Origin: Microcoleus sp. FACHB-1515
GTDB taxonomy: Bacteria > Cyanobacteriota > Cyanobacteriia > Elainellales > Elainellaceae
Assembly: GCF_014696105.1 (NCBI RefSeq)
Contig: NZ_JACJPO010000038.1
Coordinates: forward strand, 124,001-188,000
Direction of reading: 5' to 3'
DNA: 64,000 nt
The notes beneath the pieces are model-generated. The model was not told the origin of the DNA. It saw nothing but the letters and a program-made list of their open reading frames with translations, and made no database searches. Position 1 is the stretch's first letter. Each line of letters opens with the position of its first letter. Both the position numbers and the translations under genes were made by a program. Of the stretch, positions 11,150 to 18,683 are shown piece by piece.

Positions 11150-12490
11150 ATGGCAGACTGGCAGGAAATTCCGGGTGGCGTCACGGCTCCAAAAGGCTAT
11201 CGGGCGGCGGGCATTGCCGCCGGGCTAAAACCTTCGGGTGCGCCGGACTTAGCGCTGATCGTTTCGGATGTGGAAGCGATCGCGGCAGGCGTGTTCACCA
11301 CGAGTCAAGTCCGAGCCGCCCCGGTTGATTACTGCCGTCAGCGACTCGAAGCCAAACCGAACGCTCGCGCCATTTTGTGCAATGCAGGTCAGGCAAACGC
11401 CGCAACAGGTGAACAGGGCTGGCAAGATTCGATCGAATCTGCCCGATTGATCGGCGAAGCGTTGGGCGTTGATTCAACTGCTGTCCTTGTCGCTTCAACA
11501 GGCGTCATTGGTCAGCGCATTCGGATGGAAAATCTGGCGGCGAACGTGCCCAACCTGATTGCTGCTTTGTCCGACACCGGATCAGAGGCGGCATCCAAGG
11601 CGATTGTGACTACCGATCTCGTAACGAAATCGATCGCGCTCGAAACTTCGATCGACAATCGCCCTGTCCGCATCGGCGGCATCTGCAAAGGATCGGGCAT
11701 GATTCATCCCAACATGGCAACACTGCTAGCGTTCGTCACTTGCGATGCTGCCGTTTCGCCTCCCCTGTGGCAGGAAATGCTCAGCCGCGCTGCCGACAAA
11801 AGCTTTAATCAAATCACTGTCGATGGCGACACCAGCACAAACGATTCGCTGATCGCTTTGGCAAACGGTCAATCGCGCACTCCGGCCATTACGCAAATGG
11901 ACGCAAACGCTGAGAAATTAGAGGCGATGCTGACGGCGGTTTGCATTCGGCTGGCAAAATCGATCGCCCGCGACGGTGAAGGCGCTACCTGTCTGATCGA
12001 AGTGCAGGTGACGGGCGCACCGGATGACGAGTCGGCGCGGCAGGTTGCTCGGACGATCGCCGGATCAGCCTTGTTCAAATCCGCCATCTTTGGCCGCGAT
12101 CCAAACTGGGGACGAATTGCCGCTGCTGCCGGACGAGCGGGAATTCCATTCGAGCAAAATCAGTTGCGCGTCCAGATGGGCAACTTTTTGCTGATGGAAC
12201 ACGGTCAGCCCTTGCCGTTCGATCGCGCCGGAGCCAGCGCCTACCTGAAGCGGCAGGCCGATTTGAGTACCGTAACGCCGCAACCTGTCTTGACGGCAAC
12301 GGAAGCGGGGAATGATGTCGTCAGTGCAGATACACACCAGCCGATCGATCGGTTGGCAAACACGCAGTCGATCGATCATCCGGTTGTGATTGCGATCGAT
12401 TTGGGCAATAGCTGTAATGGCGTTGGCACGGCTTGGGGCTGCGACTTGAGCTATGACTACGTGAAAATCAACGCCGAATACACTACCTAA
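11150..12490 (+). CDS. argJ: Bifunctional glutamate N-acetyltransferase/amino-acid acetyltransferase
   Basis: ArgJ carries out the first and fifth steps of arginine synthesis, moving the acetyl group from N-acetylornithine to glutamate. The precursor cleaves itself before the nucleophile threonine; here this is T191 in GMIHPNMATLLAF. The C-terminus GCDLSYDYVKINAEYTT is the family signature. The protein is 446 residues, longer than the usual ~410, because of an extra polar stretch around 370-415 (QADLSTVTPQPVL through DRLANTQSIDH) between two conserved C-terminal motifs. A GTG at 11132 could add six residues, but the ATG (MADWQEIPGGVTAP) fits the family better. It is a single gene. Confidence 0.95.
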   Translation: MADWQEIPGGVTAPKGYRAAGIAAGLKPSGAPDLALIVSDVEAIAAGVFTTSQVRAAPVDYCRQRLEAKPNARAILCNAGQANAATGEQGWQDSIESARLIGEALGVDSTAVLVASTGVIGQRIRMENLAANVPNLIAALSDTGSEAASKAIVTTDLVTKSIALETSIDNRPVRIGGICKGSGMIHPNMATLLAFVTCDAAVSPPLWQEMLSRAADKSFNQITVDGDTSTNDSLIALANGQSRTPAITQMDANAEKLEAMLTAVCIRLAKSIARDGEGATCLIEVQVTGAPDDESARQVARTIAGSALFKSAIFGRDPNWGRIAAAAGRAGIPFEQNQLRVQMGNFLLMEHGQPLPFDRAGASAYLKRQADLSTVTPQPVLTATEAGNDVVSADTHQPIDRLANTQSIDHPVVIAIDLGNSCNGVGTAWGCDLSYDYVKINAEYTT

Positions 12491-12611
12491 TCGAAACTTG
12501 GAATTCTTTTAGTCCGTTGAAACGGACTAAAGCTTTTAGCCTTGAACTTTTGTTCAAAGCACTCCAGATCAACAAAACCGCTGCGCCCGTTCTTTTACTT
12601 CACCATCAGCA

Positions 12612-13472
12612 ATGGATCTACAGTCGATCGCGCAAGGCGCAACCACCTACCCGATTACCACCGTGCGGCAAGACCGCCGACTGGTGCAGACCATTCAAGC
12701 CTCGCTCAACCGCATGGGCTTTGCCGCTGGCAGCGTCGATGGCGTTTGGGACAGCGATACGATCGATGCCTACGAACGCTTCACTCGCGAATACGGCTTT
12801 CGATCGGATGGGCTGTCGCCGCGCATCGCTCGATTTCTCGTTTCTTCAGTCGGCGTGATTGAAATTCCCGCCCCCACGCCCACCCCTGCACCGATTCCGA
12901 TTCCGGTTCCACAACCGACGCCGCGCCCTGCACCTGCGCCCGCCGTGCAAGCAGATTTTTTTGATGAAGCACTGCGGTTTTCATTGCGCTGGGAAGGCGG
13001 CTACGTCAACCATCCAAACGATCCCGGTGGTGAAACAAACAAAGGTGTGACGGCAAATACCTATGCGGCCTATCGCAGACGAAAAGGTTTAGCGCCGCGC
13101 AGCGTCCGGAATATCACGGATGCAGAAGTCAACGAAATCTATCGCGACATGTACTGGCAACCTGCCCAGTGTGGTGCGAAAGCTCGACCTCTGGCGATCG
13201 TCCATTTCGATACTGCCGTGAATTTCGGCGTCGGTGGTTCCACGCTCTTTCTGCAAGAAGCGCTTGGCATTGCTGCCGATGGCGTTTATGGATCTGCCAC
13301 TCGTGCCGCACTTGCTCGTGCGAACGCTTCACAAACGGCACAACGCTACTGCCAAGCCCGCATCGACTATCGCTACCGCCGGGTTCAGCAAAGTCCGAGC
13401 CAGCGGGTATTTCTCGCCGGATGGCTCAATCGCGATAACGATTTGCGTCGCTATATTAGTACACTGCGCTGA
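12612..13472 (+). CDS. Peptidoglycan-binding protein with GH108-type muramidase domain
   Basis: A 286-residue two-domain protein. Residues ~18-80 form a peptidoglycan-binding domain (LVQTIQASLNRMGFAAGSVD). A proline-rich linker spans ~86-112. Residues ~117-285 form a glycoside hydrolase 108 (ZliS-like) domain, with the catalytic-type motif RWEGGYVNHPNDPGGETNKG (E128) and a C-terminal peptidoglycan-binding piece (LQEALGIAADGVYGSAT). Such enzymes cut glycan strands and are common as phage endolysins. No signal peptide is visible, so export would need a holin-like route or cell lysis. No other phage gene is nearby. Its 3' end overlaps the convergent gene at 13456 by 17 bp. Confidence 0.88.
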   Translation: MDLQSIAQGATTYPITTVRQDRRLVQTIQASLNRMGFAAGSVDGVWDSDTIDAYERFTREYGFRSDGLSPRIARFLVSSVGVIEIPAPTPTPAPIPIPVPQPTPRPAPAPAVQADFFDEALRFSLRWEGGYVNHPNDPGGETNKGVTANTYAAYRRRKGLAPRSVRNITDAEVNEIYRDMYWQPAQCGAKARPLAIVHFDTAVNFGVGGSTLFLQEALGIAADGVYGSATRAALARANASQTAQRYCQARIDYRYRRVQQSPSQRVFLAGWLNRDNDLRRYISTLR

Positions 13473-13854
13473 TGATCGGTTCGATCGCCTGCTGCCGACA
13501 GCCAGACAAACCGATACTCGGATTTTCTCGATAGGCGCGATCGGGAACCCAAACCTGGACGGTATGATTGGATACCGTGTCAATCCAGTATAAATACTCA
13601 ACATCTGGGTGATAGCTTGTACCCACGCGCAGATTGGAAAAGTCGTCTTCGCACATTTCAAAGCCAAAGCGCACCACAATTTGGGCAACAAGGCACTCTG
13701 GCGTATCAGAAGATTCACCACTCGCTTCTCTTTCTTGCCAAAATTTTTCTAAGAAACGAGTCAAGACGGGCAGGATTTTTGCAGGTGAACCGTTGCGGCT
13801 GGCGTAAATCAAGGCGGGGTTGCCTTCGACCAGGATGTGACAGGGCTGGGACAT
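13456..13854 (-). CDS. Conserved hypothetical protein
   Basis: A 132-residue protein of unknown function, beginning MSQPCHILVEGNPALIYASR. The opening looks like a small alpha/beta domain; a later segment has FGFEMCEDDFSNLRVG and YLYWIDTVSNHTVQVWVP. The frame could start upstream (13950), but the ATG complementing 13852-13854 gives the natural start. No membrane segment is seen. It overlaps the end of the muramidase gene, so the pair is convergent and unrelated in transcription. Confidence 0.65.
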   Translation of the reverse strand: MSQPCHILVEGNPALIYASRNGSPAKILPVLTRFLEKFWQEREASGESSDTPECLVAQIVVRFGFEMCEDDFSNLRVGTSYHPDVEYLYWIDTVSNHTVQVWVPDRAYRENPSIGLSGCRQQAIEPIISAVY

Positions 13855-13997
13855 TGCCGTTCCTTCTAACGAACTGCTCGACCTCCACGCTATCGTGTGG
13901 GGCACGCGCATAACGTGATTCACACTACACAATCTTTGCCTGTTCTGCACACAATGCCCAAACTTGAGCGAGTGAACCCAACGGAGGAAAAGGATCG

Positions 13998-14429
13998 GTG
14001 AATGCGGCTGAACGAGCGACCAACGTGGAACTTGCCAGCAAAATTGCGGCGATCGTCAACCTGATCAAGAGTGAACTGCCGGATATCCGCGCTGACCTGA
14101 AACCCTGGACGAACGATCGCGACACGCGCGAACTGATTGACCCCGAATCGATCGACTTGGGGTTTCACTTTCCGGGGCGATCGCGGCTTTGGCAGTGCCA
14201 AAGTATTTTGCTGCAAATTCGCTTTCACGATGATCCGCTGGTTGGTTCGCACCGTGCGATCGGTGTAGAGGCAGCAGGATTTGACTATCGCGGTCGGCAG
14301 TGGCAGTTTTCAACGATCGAGCAGTGGCGCTTTTCTGGAAACGCCTGTCCGCAGTCGGAAAGGGCTGAACAGTTCAAGGCGTTTTGCGTACAAATTCTGG
14401 AACTGTTCAACGGTTCGCCAAAGTCCTAA
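13998..14429 (+). CDS. Conserved hypothetical protein
   Basis: A 143-residue protein without a domain I can name. It starts with GTG, preceded by GGAGGA at a good distance, and reads MNAAERATNVELASKIAAIV. Other landmarks are ESIDLGFHFPGRSRLWQCQS and VEAAGFDYRGRQWQFSTIEQ. It is acidic, soluble-looking and without cysteine motifs. It is divergent from the gene at 13456. Confidence 0.6.
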   Translation: MNAAERATNVELASKIAAIVNLIKSELPDIRADLKPWTNDRDTRELIDPESIDLGFHFPGRSRLWQCQSILLQIRFHDDPLVGSHRAIGVEAAGFDYRGRQWQFSTIEQWRFSGNACPQSERAEQFKAFCVQILELFNGSPKS

Positions 14430-14756
14430 GCAATCGCCTCGAATTGCCAAAAAAATTGTAAAGTTTTGTTAAGATTTTAGTAAAGTTTCTGGAATTGCGC
14501 GATCGACCTGAAAACCGCTTTTGGTCTCGGTTTTGTTACAAAATAGCTCATCCAAGTTTCCACAAAGTTACTGCTCGTCTTCGTGGATCCCTGATCCCCG
14601 ATCGGAAATCTTCGTGATAGGGTGATCGAGGTCTGAAGCCCGAAAAGTGAATATGTAACGAGTCCGAGTTGAGGCAAACCGGGGTGTGCCACCGAGCAAC
14701 CCACTTTTTTCACTTCCTCCTAACTCGCACTCGCTTTGTCCTTCACGTTGGATTGT
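14430..14756 (+). other. Long leader before rlpA
   Basis: A 327-bp gap with no convincing gene. A segment AAGTGAA (14645-14651) can pair with TTCACTT (14709-14715), enclosing a GC-rich stretch, so a structured 5' leader is possible. I compared it by eye with the c-di-AMP (ydaO) riboswitch and could not find that family's conserved words. Confidence 0.3.
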
Positions 14757-15854
14757 ATGAATCAACAACTTTGGAGCGGTTTAGCCACGACTGCTTTTTT
14801 GCTTGCCAGCTTGAGTGTTCCCTCTGCTAGCAGCGCACAGCAGTCTCAATCTCAAGACGACATCCCTGACGCAAATGTTTCGCTCGAAAGCGAAATTCCT
14901 GAACTGAACCAGCCAGTTTCTTCCGCCGATCGCTTGACTGCCGACAGCGCATCTTCCACCGAAGCAGATGCGGTCAAAGTCGGAGAATACCAATCCCAAG
15001 ACGAACCCGAAGCGGCTGCCGAAACGATCGCCCAGATCCAGCCACACGAGATGCAGGGACGCTCTGCCGCTACCGTTTACGTCCGCGATATTCCCGTTCT
15101 CACCTTTTTGGGCACTTCTTCCAACGAGATTGCTTCTGCCGATCCGGAAGTGAAGGTTGCCACTCCCGATGAACCAGCAGGCGGCGTTGTACCGACCGCC
15201 GCTCCAACGCCCGCAGCCCAAAGCAACGACCCGACCTGGCGAGCCACGACGATCGCCGCTCGCCTCAATCAGCTTCACCACGATCGCGTTGATGCCTCTG
15301 CCATTACCGTGAACTGGAATGGCGATCGCCAGAACTACGTGATCCAAGTCAACAACGAAGAACTGGTCGAAATCAACGCCGACACAATTTTGCCAGACAC
15401 AACTCGCGATCCGGCCAATGATGCATTGCAAGCCGCCAATCGACTGCGGCGACTGTTGGGCAATGCGCCGCCCCTAGAAGAAATCATTGGTCGGCCACAG
15501 CCGCAGCTTGAACCTGAATCGCCAAACATCGTGCAGCGCACGATTCGCGGCATTGCCTCGTGGTATGGCCCTGGCTTCAATGGTCGTCGCAGCGCCAGCG
15601 GAGAAATTTTCAACCAAAACGCTTTGACTGCGGCGCATCGCAGTTTGCCGTTTGGAACGCAAGTGCGCGTGACAAATTTGCGGACGGGACAATCGGTGGT
15701 TGTGCGAATCAACGATCGCGGCCCGTTCAGCGGTAGACGCATTATCGATTTGTCGGCTGCTGCCGCGCGTGCGGTGGGTCTGATGCAATCGGGTGTGGCT
15801 CCGGTCAGCATTGATGTGCTAGACACGCCAGTCGTGAATCGCCGCTCTCGCTAG
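14757..15854 (+). CDS. rlpA: RlpA-family septal ring lytic transglycosylase-like protein
   Basis: A 365-residue exported protein. The signal peptide is MNQQLWSGLATTAFLLASLS, followed by a PSASSA-type cleavage site. A long low-complexity acidic region follows, then the C-terminal double-psi beta-barrel (~267-358): GIASWYGPGFNGRRSASGEI, AAHRSLPFGTQVRVTNL and INDRGPFSGRRIIDLSAAAA. This barrel contains the conserved Asp and His of RlpA lytic transglycosylases, which cut glycan strands lacking stem peptides. The SPOR domain seen in Gram-negative rod homologues is absent, as is usual in cyanobacteria. The ATG at 14757 is chosen over a TTG at 14736 because it begins the signal peptide. Confidence 0.9.
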   Translation: MNQQLWSGLATTAFLLASLSVPSASSAQQSQSQDDIPDANVSLESEIPELNQPVSSADRLTADSASSTEADAVKVGEYQSQDEPEAAAETIAQIQPHEMQGRSAATVYVRDIPVLTFLGTSSNEIASADPEVKVATPDEPAGGVVPTAAPTPAAQSNDPTWRATTIAARLNQLHHDRVDASAITVNWNGDRQNYVIQVNNEELVEINADTILPDTTRDPANDALQAANRLRRLLGNAPPLEEIIGRPQPQLEPESPNIVQRTIRGIASWYGPGFNGRRSASGEIFNQNALTAAHRSLPFGTQVRVTNLRTGQSVVVRINDRGPFSGRRIIDLSAAAARAVGLMQSGVAPVSIDVLDTPVVNRRSR

Positions 15855-15871
15855 GAAGCTGTGTCGCACTG

Positions 15872-15900
15872 CCGCGATCGCTCCAGGTGCGATCGCGGCG
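15872..15900 (+). terminator. GC-rich hairpin after rlpA, built from HIP1 halves
   Basis: An 11-bp perfect stem, GCCGCGATCGC (15872-15882) with GCGATCGCGGC (15890-15900), and a 7-base loop. Only a weak T-run follows (GTTCT), so it may act as a partial terminator between rlpA and the arsenosugar genes. Confidence 0.45.
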
Positions 15901-15939
15901 TTCTCGCTAGAATGGCAGCGTGGTATTCCTCAAGCCCCA

Positions 15940-16272
15940 ATGGATCAGTACTACAAGCCCGAACACCTCGCCCAATTCGCCCAGATCAGCGAGGGTCAGC
16001 CAGAACTTGCCAAAAAATTTTTTGATTACTATGGAGCCGTGTTTGCCGAAGGTGCGCTTTCGGCTCGCGAAAAAGCGCTGATCGCGCTTGCGGTAGCCCA
16101 CACGGTTCAGTGTCCCTACTGCATTGACGCCTACACAAAAGAATCGCTTCAGCAAGGATCTGATTTGGAGCAGATGACCGAGGCGATCCACGTTGCAACG
16201 GCAATTCGCGGCGGGTCGTCACTCGTACACGGAATGCAAATGCTCGATCAGGTTCGGCAGTTGGGCATGTAG
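15940..16272 (+). CDS. Arsenosugar biosynthesis-associated peroxidase-like protein (AhpD/CMD fold)
   Basis: A 110-residue member of the carboxymuconolactone decarboxylase/AhpD fold, with the redox pair CPYCIDAY (C59 and C62). It belongs to the small group found next to ArsS genes. These helical proteins carry a CxxC and are thought to act as peroxidases or disulfide carriers; the precise role in arsenosugar metabolism is not settled. It sits 2 bp before the ArsS gene on the same strand and is almost certainly co-transcribed. The ATG at 15940 is preceded only by a weak ribosome-binding site. Confidence 0.9.
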   Translation: MDQYYKPEHLAQFAQISEGQPELAKKFFDYYGAVFAEGALSAREKALIALAVAHTVQCPYCIDAYTKESLQQGSDLEQMTEAIHVATAIRGGSSLVHGMQMLDQVRQLGM

Positions 16273-16274
16273 TC

Positions 16275-17408
16275 ATGACAAATACCGACATCAAGCCGCA
16301 ACCCGATTCCGGCAGCACTGCGCGACCCGATTCCGGCAGCGCTGCGCGATCGATCCGCGCCACGACTTCGCTTTCTCAGCAGCGATCGTCGCTTGCCGAT
16401 CCGCAAACGCAACTGGCGACGCTCAATCAGCTTGATTTACCCGACGGCAATTTTGGCAAGGCGATCGCACAGCATGGCTGGAACCGTTTGACACCCAGCG
16501 CGATCGAAATCTTTCAAATCAACGTTGGCAAACTGTGCAACATGGCTTGTCGCCACTGCCACGTTGATGCCGGTCCCGATCGCACTCGCGAAAACATGGA
16601 TCGCGACACGATCGACGCCTGCCTCCGTGCCCTCGACCAAACTGAAGCGCACACCGTTGACATCACAGGTGGCGCACCCGAACTGAATCCGCACTTTCGC
16701 TATCTTGTGGAGGAATGCGTTCAGCGCGGCAAACACGTGATCGATCGCTGCAATCTCACGGTTCTGCTGCTGCCCGGACGCCAAGATTTACCGCAGTGGC
16801 TTGGCGATCGCGGCGTTGAAGTCGTCTGCTCGCTACCACATTATCGCCAGCGCAATACCGATGCACAGCGCGGCGACGGCACATTTGAGCAATCGATCGA
16901 AGCCCTGCGCCGCCTCAATGCTGCCGGATATGGACAGGGCAATCCCCAGCGACAGCTTACGTTGATGTCAAATCCGGTCGGGGCGTTTTTGTCCTCCGGT
17001 CAGGCAAAGCTAGAGCAAGAGTGGAAAGTTGGGCTACAGCGCAATCATGAGGTTACGTTCGATCGCTTGATCACGCTTAACAACATGCCGATCTCGCGCT
17101 ATCTAGAATGGCTAGAGCGATCGGGCAATTTGCAGCAGTACATGGAACTGCTTGTGAATGCGTTTAATCCGGGGACGATCGCAGGCTTGATGTGTCGCAA
17201 CACAATTTCGATTTCCTGGGATGGGCGACTCTTCGACTGCGACTTTAATCAAATGCTGGATCTCGAAGTGCAGCCTGTTGACGGCCAGCGTCCAAACATT
17301 CGCGATTTCGATCTGCAACGGCTCGCCCAGCGGCAAATCGTCACTGGACGACACTGCTTCGGCTGTACGGCAGGGGCAGGAAGTTCCTGCGGCGGTGCGA
17401 TCGCGTAG
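16275..17408 (+). CDS. arsS: Arsenosugar biosynthesis radical SAM protein ArsS
   Basis: A radical S-adenosylmethionine enzyme (377 residues) that adds the adenosyl group to dimethylarsinous acid on the path to arsenosugars. The iron-sulfur cysteines are C88, C92 and C95 in LCNMACRHCHVDAGP. The C-terminal domain has the conserved ISWDGRLFDCDFNQ and ends HCFGCTAGAGSSCGG. The first ~25 residues contain a duplicated PDSGS(T/A)AR peptide, from a 24-bp tandem DNA repeat at 16302-16349. It follows the AhpD-like gene directly. No arsM methyltransferase gene is in the window. Confidence 0.93.
   Translation: MTNTDIKPQPDSGSTARPDSGSAARSIRATTSLSQQRSSLADPQTQLATLNQLDLPDGNFGKAIAQHGWNRLTPSAIEIFQINVGKLCNMACRHCHVDAGPDRTRENMDRDTIDACLRALDQTEAHTVDITGGAPELNPHFRYLVEECVQRGKHVIDRCNLTVLLLPGRQDLPQWLGDRGVEVVCSLPHYRQRNTDAQRGDGTFEQSIEALRRLNAAGYGQGNPQRQLTLMSNPVGAFLSSGQAKLEQEWKVGLQRNHEVTFDRLITLNNMPISRYLEWLERSGNLQQYMELLVNAFNPGTIAGLMCRNTISISWDGRLFDCDFNQMLDLEVQPVDGQRPNIRDFDLQRLAQRQIVTGRHCFGCTAGAGSSCGGAIA
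16302..16349 (+). repeat. 24-bp tandem duplication inside arsS
   Basis: Two adjacent 24-bp copies, 16302-16325 and 16326-16349, differ at one base (A or G). Each begins CCCGATTCCGGCAGC and encodes PDSGSTAR or PDSGSAAR, extending the N-terminus ahead of the radical SAM domain. Confidence 0.85.
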
Positions 17409-17585
17409 GGCGATCGAAATTGCTTTCAATCTCATTCTTATCTAAGCGCTGCTCCACTTCATGCCTCAGCACAAACCACCACTCGATCGCGTTTAACTTT
17501 AGTGAGCAGGGCGGCGGATACTACAGATCACAACCCTTACTCGGTGAAGTGGCAGAAAGAGAAATAGTTTTACCTTAAACGTGGC

Positions 17586-18104
17586 CTATGCGTTCTCAGG
17601 CTTGCGTTTGCCGAGCATGTAGCGAGTCGCAGCTAATGCTTCAGGAATTGCCAGCGCAAACGAGACGATCGAACACAAAGTCGCCACCTGACAATAAGCA
17701 CAGAAAGCTTGATTTTCGTCCCACTCTTCGCGAGCCAGCCAAAGGGCAAGCGCGGAATCAAAGAATGTTTTGATCGCAAGGGCGATCGGCAGAATTGGAT
17801 TTTGCGTAGCGCGATTCATGCCGCCTGCCGCTGCAATTAAAGCCGTGATCGAATAGTTCGTCACCATCATGAAGCCGTCGGGCGTATCGAAGCGTTTGTA
17901 GGCATAATTTGAGGCATCCACTTTGCTCGAATCGATCAGCGGAATTGGCGGATCAGGCAGTTCTTTAATCATGCCAACCTGATATAGCGAAACGGCTTCG
18001 CCCATCAGTGCCCCGACCCCCGATAGACCAATAATTAAACGGCGACGAGAAAGATCGGGATTTTTGCCTTCTCGCAATTCTCGGCTCAGTTGGCTCGGCT
18101 CCAT
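17586..18104 (-). CDS. VKOR-like membrane protein lacking the loop cysteines
   Basis: A 172-residue protein with three or four hydrophobic helices (LIIGLSGVGALMGEAVSLYQ, FMMVTNYSITALIAAAGG, ILPIALAIKTFFDSALALWL, ATLCSIVSFALAIPEALAA). It resembles the vitamin K epoxide reductase fold: the motif FCAYCQ, with the family's CxxC, opens the last helix, and a VDASNYAYKRF..P segment matches the loop after helix 1. In VKOR this loop holds a second cysteine pair; here serines stand in its place (DSSKVDAS). So disulfide relay to a partner may differ. The ATG (complement of 18102-18104) follows GCGGAG. A longer frame start at 18239 is unlikely. Confidence 0.72.
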   Translation of the reverse strand: MEPSQLSRELREGKNPDLSRRRLIIGLSGVGALMGEAVSLYQVGMIKELPDPPIPLIDSSKVDASNYAYKRFDTPDGFMMVTNYSITALIAAAGGMNRATQNPILPIALAIKTFFDSALALWLAREEWDENQAFCAYCQVATLCSIVSFALAIPEALAATRYMLGKRKPENA

Positions 18105-18257
18105 GATGAACACTCCGCAATGATTTTCTTCATTTTGGAGAGCGGTTCGGTCAGCAACACCTAACGCAAGACGTACACCGATCGAGAGATTTATTGTGTC
18201 GAGAAAAAGTTCAAATTCGATCGCTCTGACCTGCCTCACAAAGCGATCGATGCTTGC

Positions 18258-18671
18258 TTATCGCGCCATCCACTCGCGATCGTGCTTATTCCAGTAGCGC
18301 GAAAAACGTCGAGAAACAGTTGCTTCTTTGCCCGGATAAATTTCATCGTAAACGACGAGTTTGGCAAACTTGCTCACTTCGCGCTGGTGCGATCGAATGA
18401 TGTGATTTGGCGTTTCGCTGGTCACAATTTCTCGCGTCTGGTGCTGAGCGATGAGCTGCTGCAAAATCGCGACCGTTTCGCCTTTGTAGATTTGGATGTC
18501 AGGAATCTCAAGCAGCGACTCGTAGATGAATTGAATTCGATGCTTGCTGATATTCCACTGCTGGAGATAGGACAGATCGAAAACATAAATTCTCGGTGCA
18601 TCGACATAATCTTTAATCATTTCGTGATCAGGATTAATGCCGTCTTCGTTCAACCAGATTAAAGCTGTCAT
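18258..18671 (-). CDS. Stand-alone photolyase-type alpha/beta domain protein
   Basis: A 137-residue protein resembling the N-terminal Rossmann-like domain of DNA photolyases and cryptochromes, normally the antenna-binding half. Visible matches: MTALIWLNEDG (the family usually has WFRRDLR here, so this signature is lost), RIYVFDLSYLQQW, and RIQFIYESLLEIPDIQIYKGE, corresponding to the R..FL.ESL..L pattern. There is no helical FAD domain; that half is encoded by the neighbouring gene, 12 bp upstream on the same strand. Together they would form a split photolyase-like protein in which the FAD domain is translated first. Family recognition is fair but not certain. Confidence 0.65.
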   Translation of the reverse strand: MTALIWLNEDGINPDHEMIKDYVDAPRIYVFDLSYLQQWNISKHRIQFIYESLLEIPDIQIYKGETVAILQQLIAQHQTREIVTSETPNHIIRSHQREVSKFAKLVVYDEIYPGKEATVSRRFSRYWNKHDREWMAR

Positions 18672-18683
18672 GTCAAATCAAGA

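Noticed and set aside
14430-14756. Possible c-di-AMP riboswitch before rlpA
   Set aside because: The conserved words of that family could not be found; only a weak long-range pairing remains.
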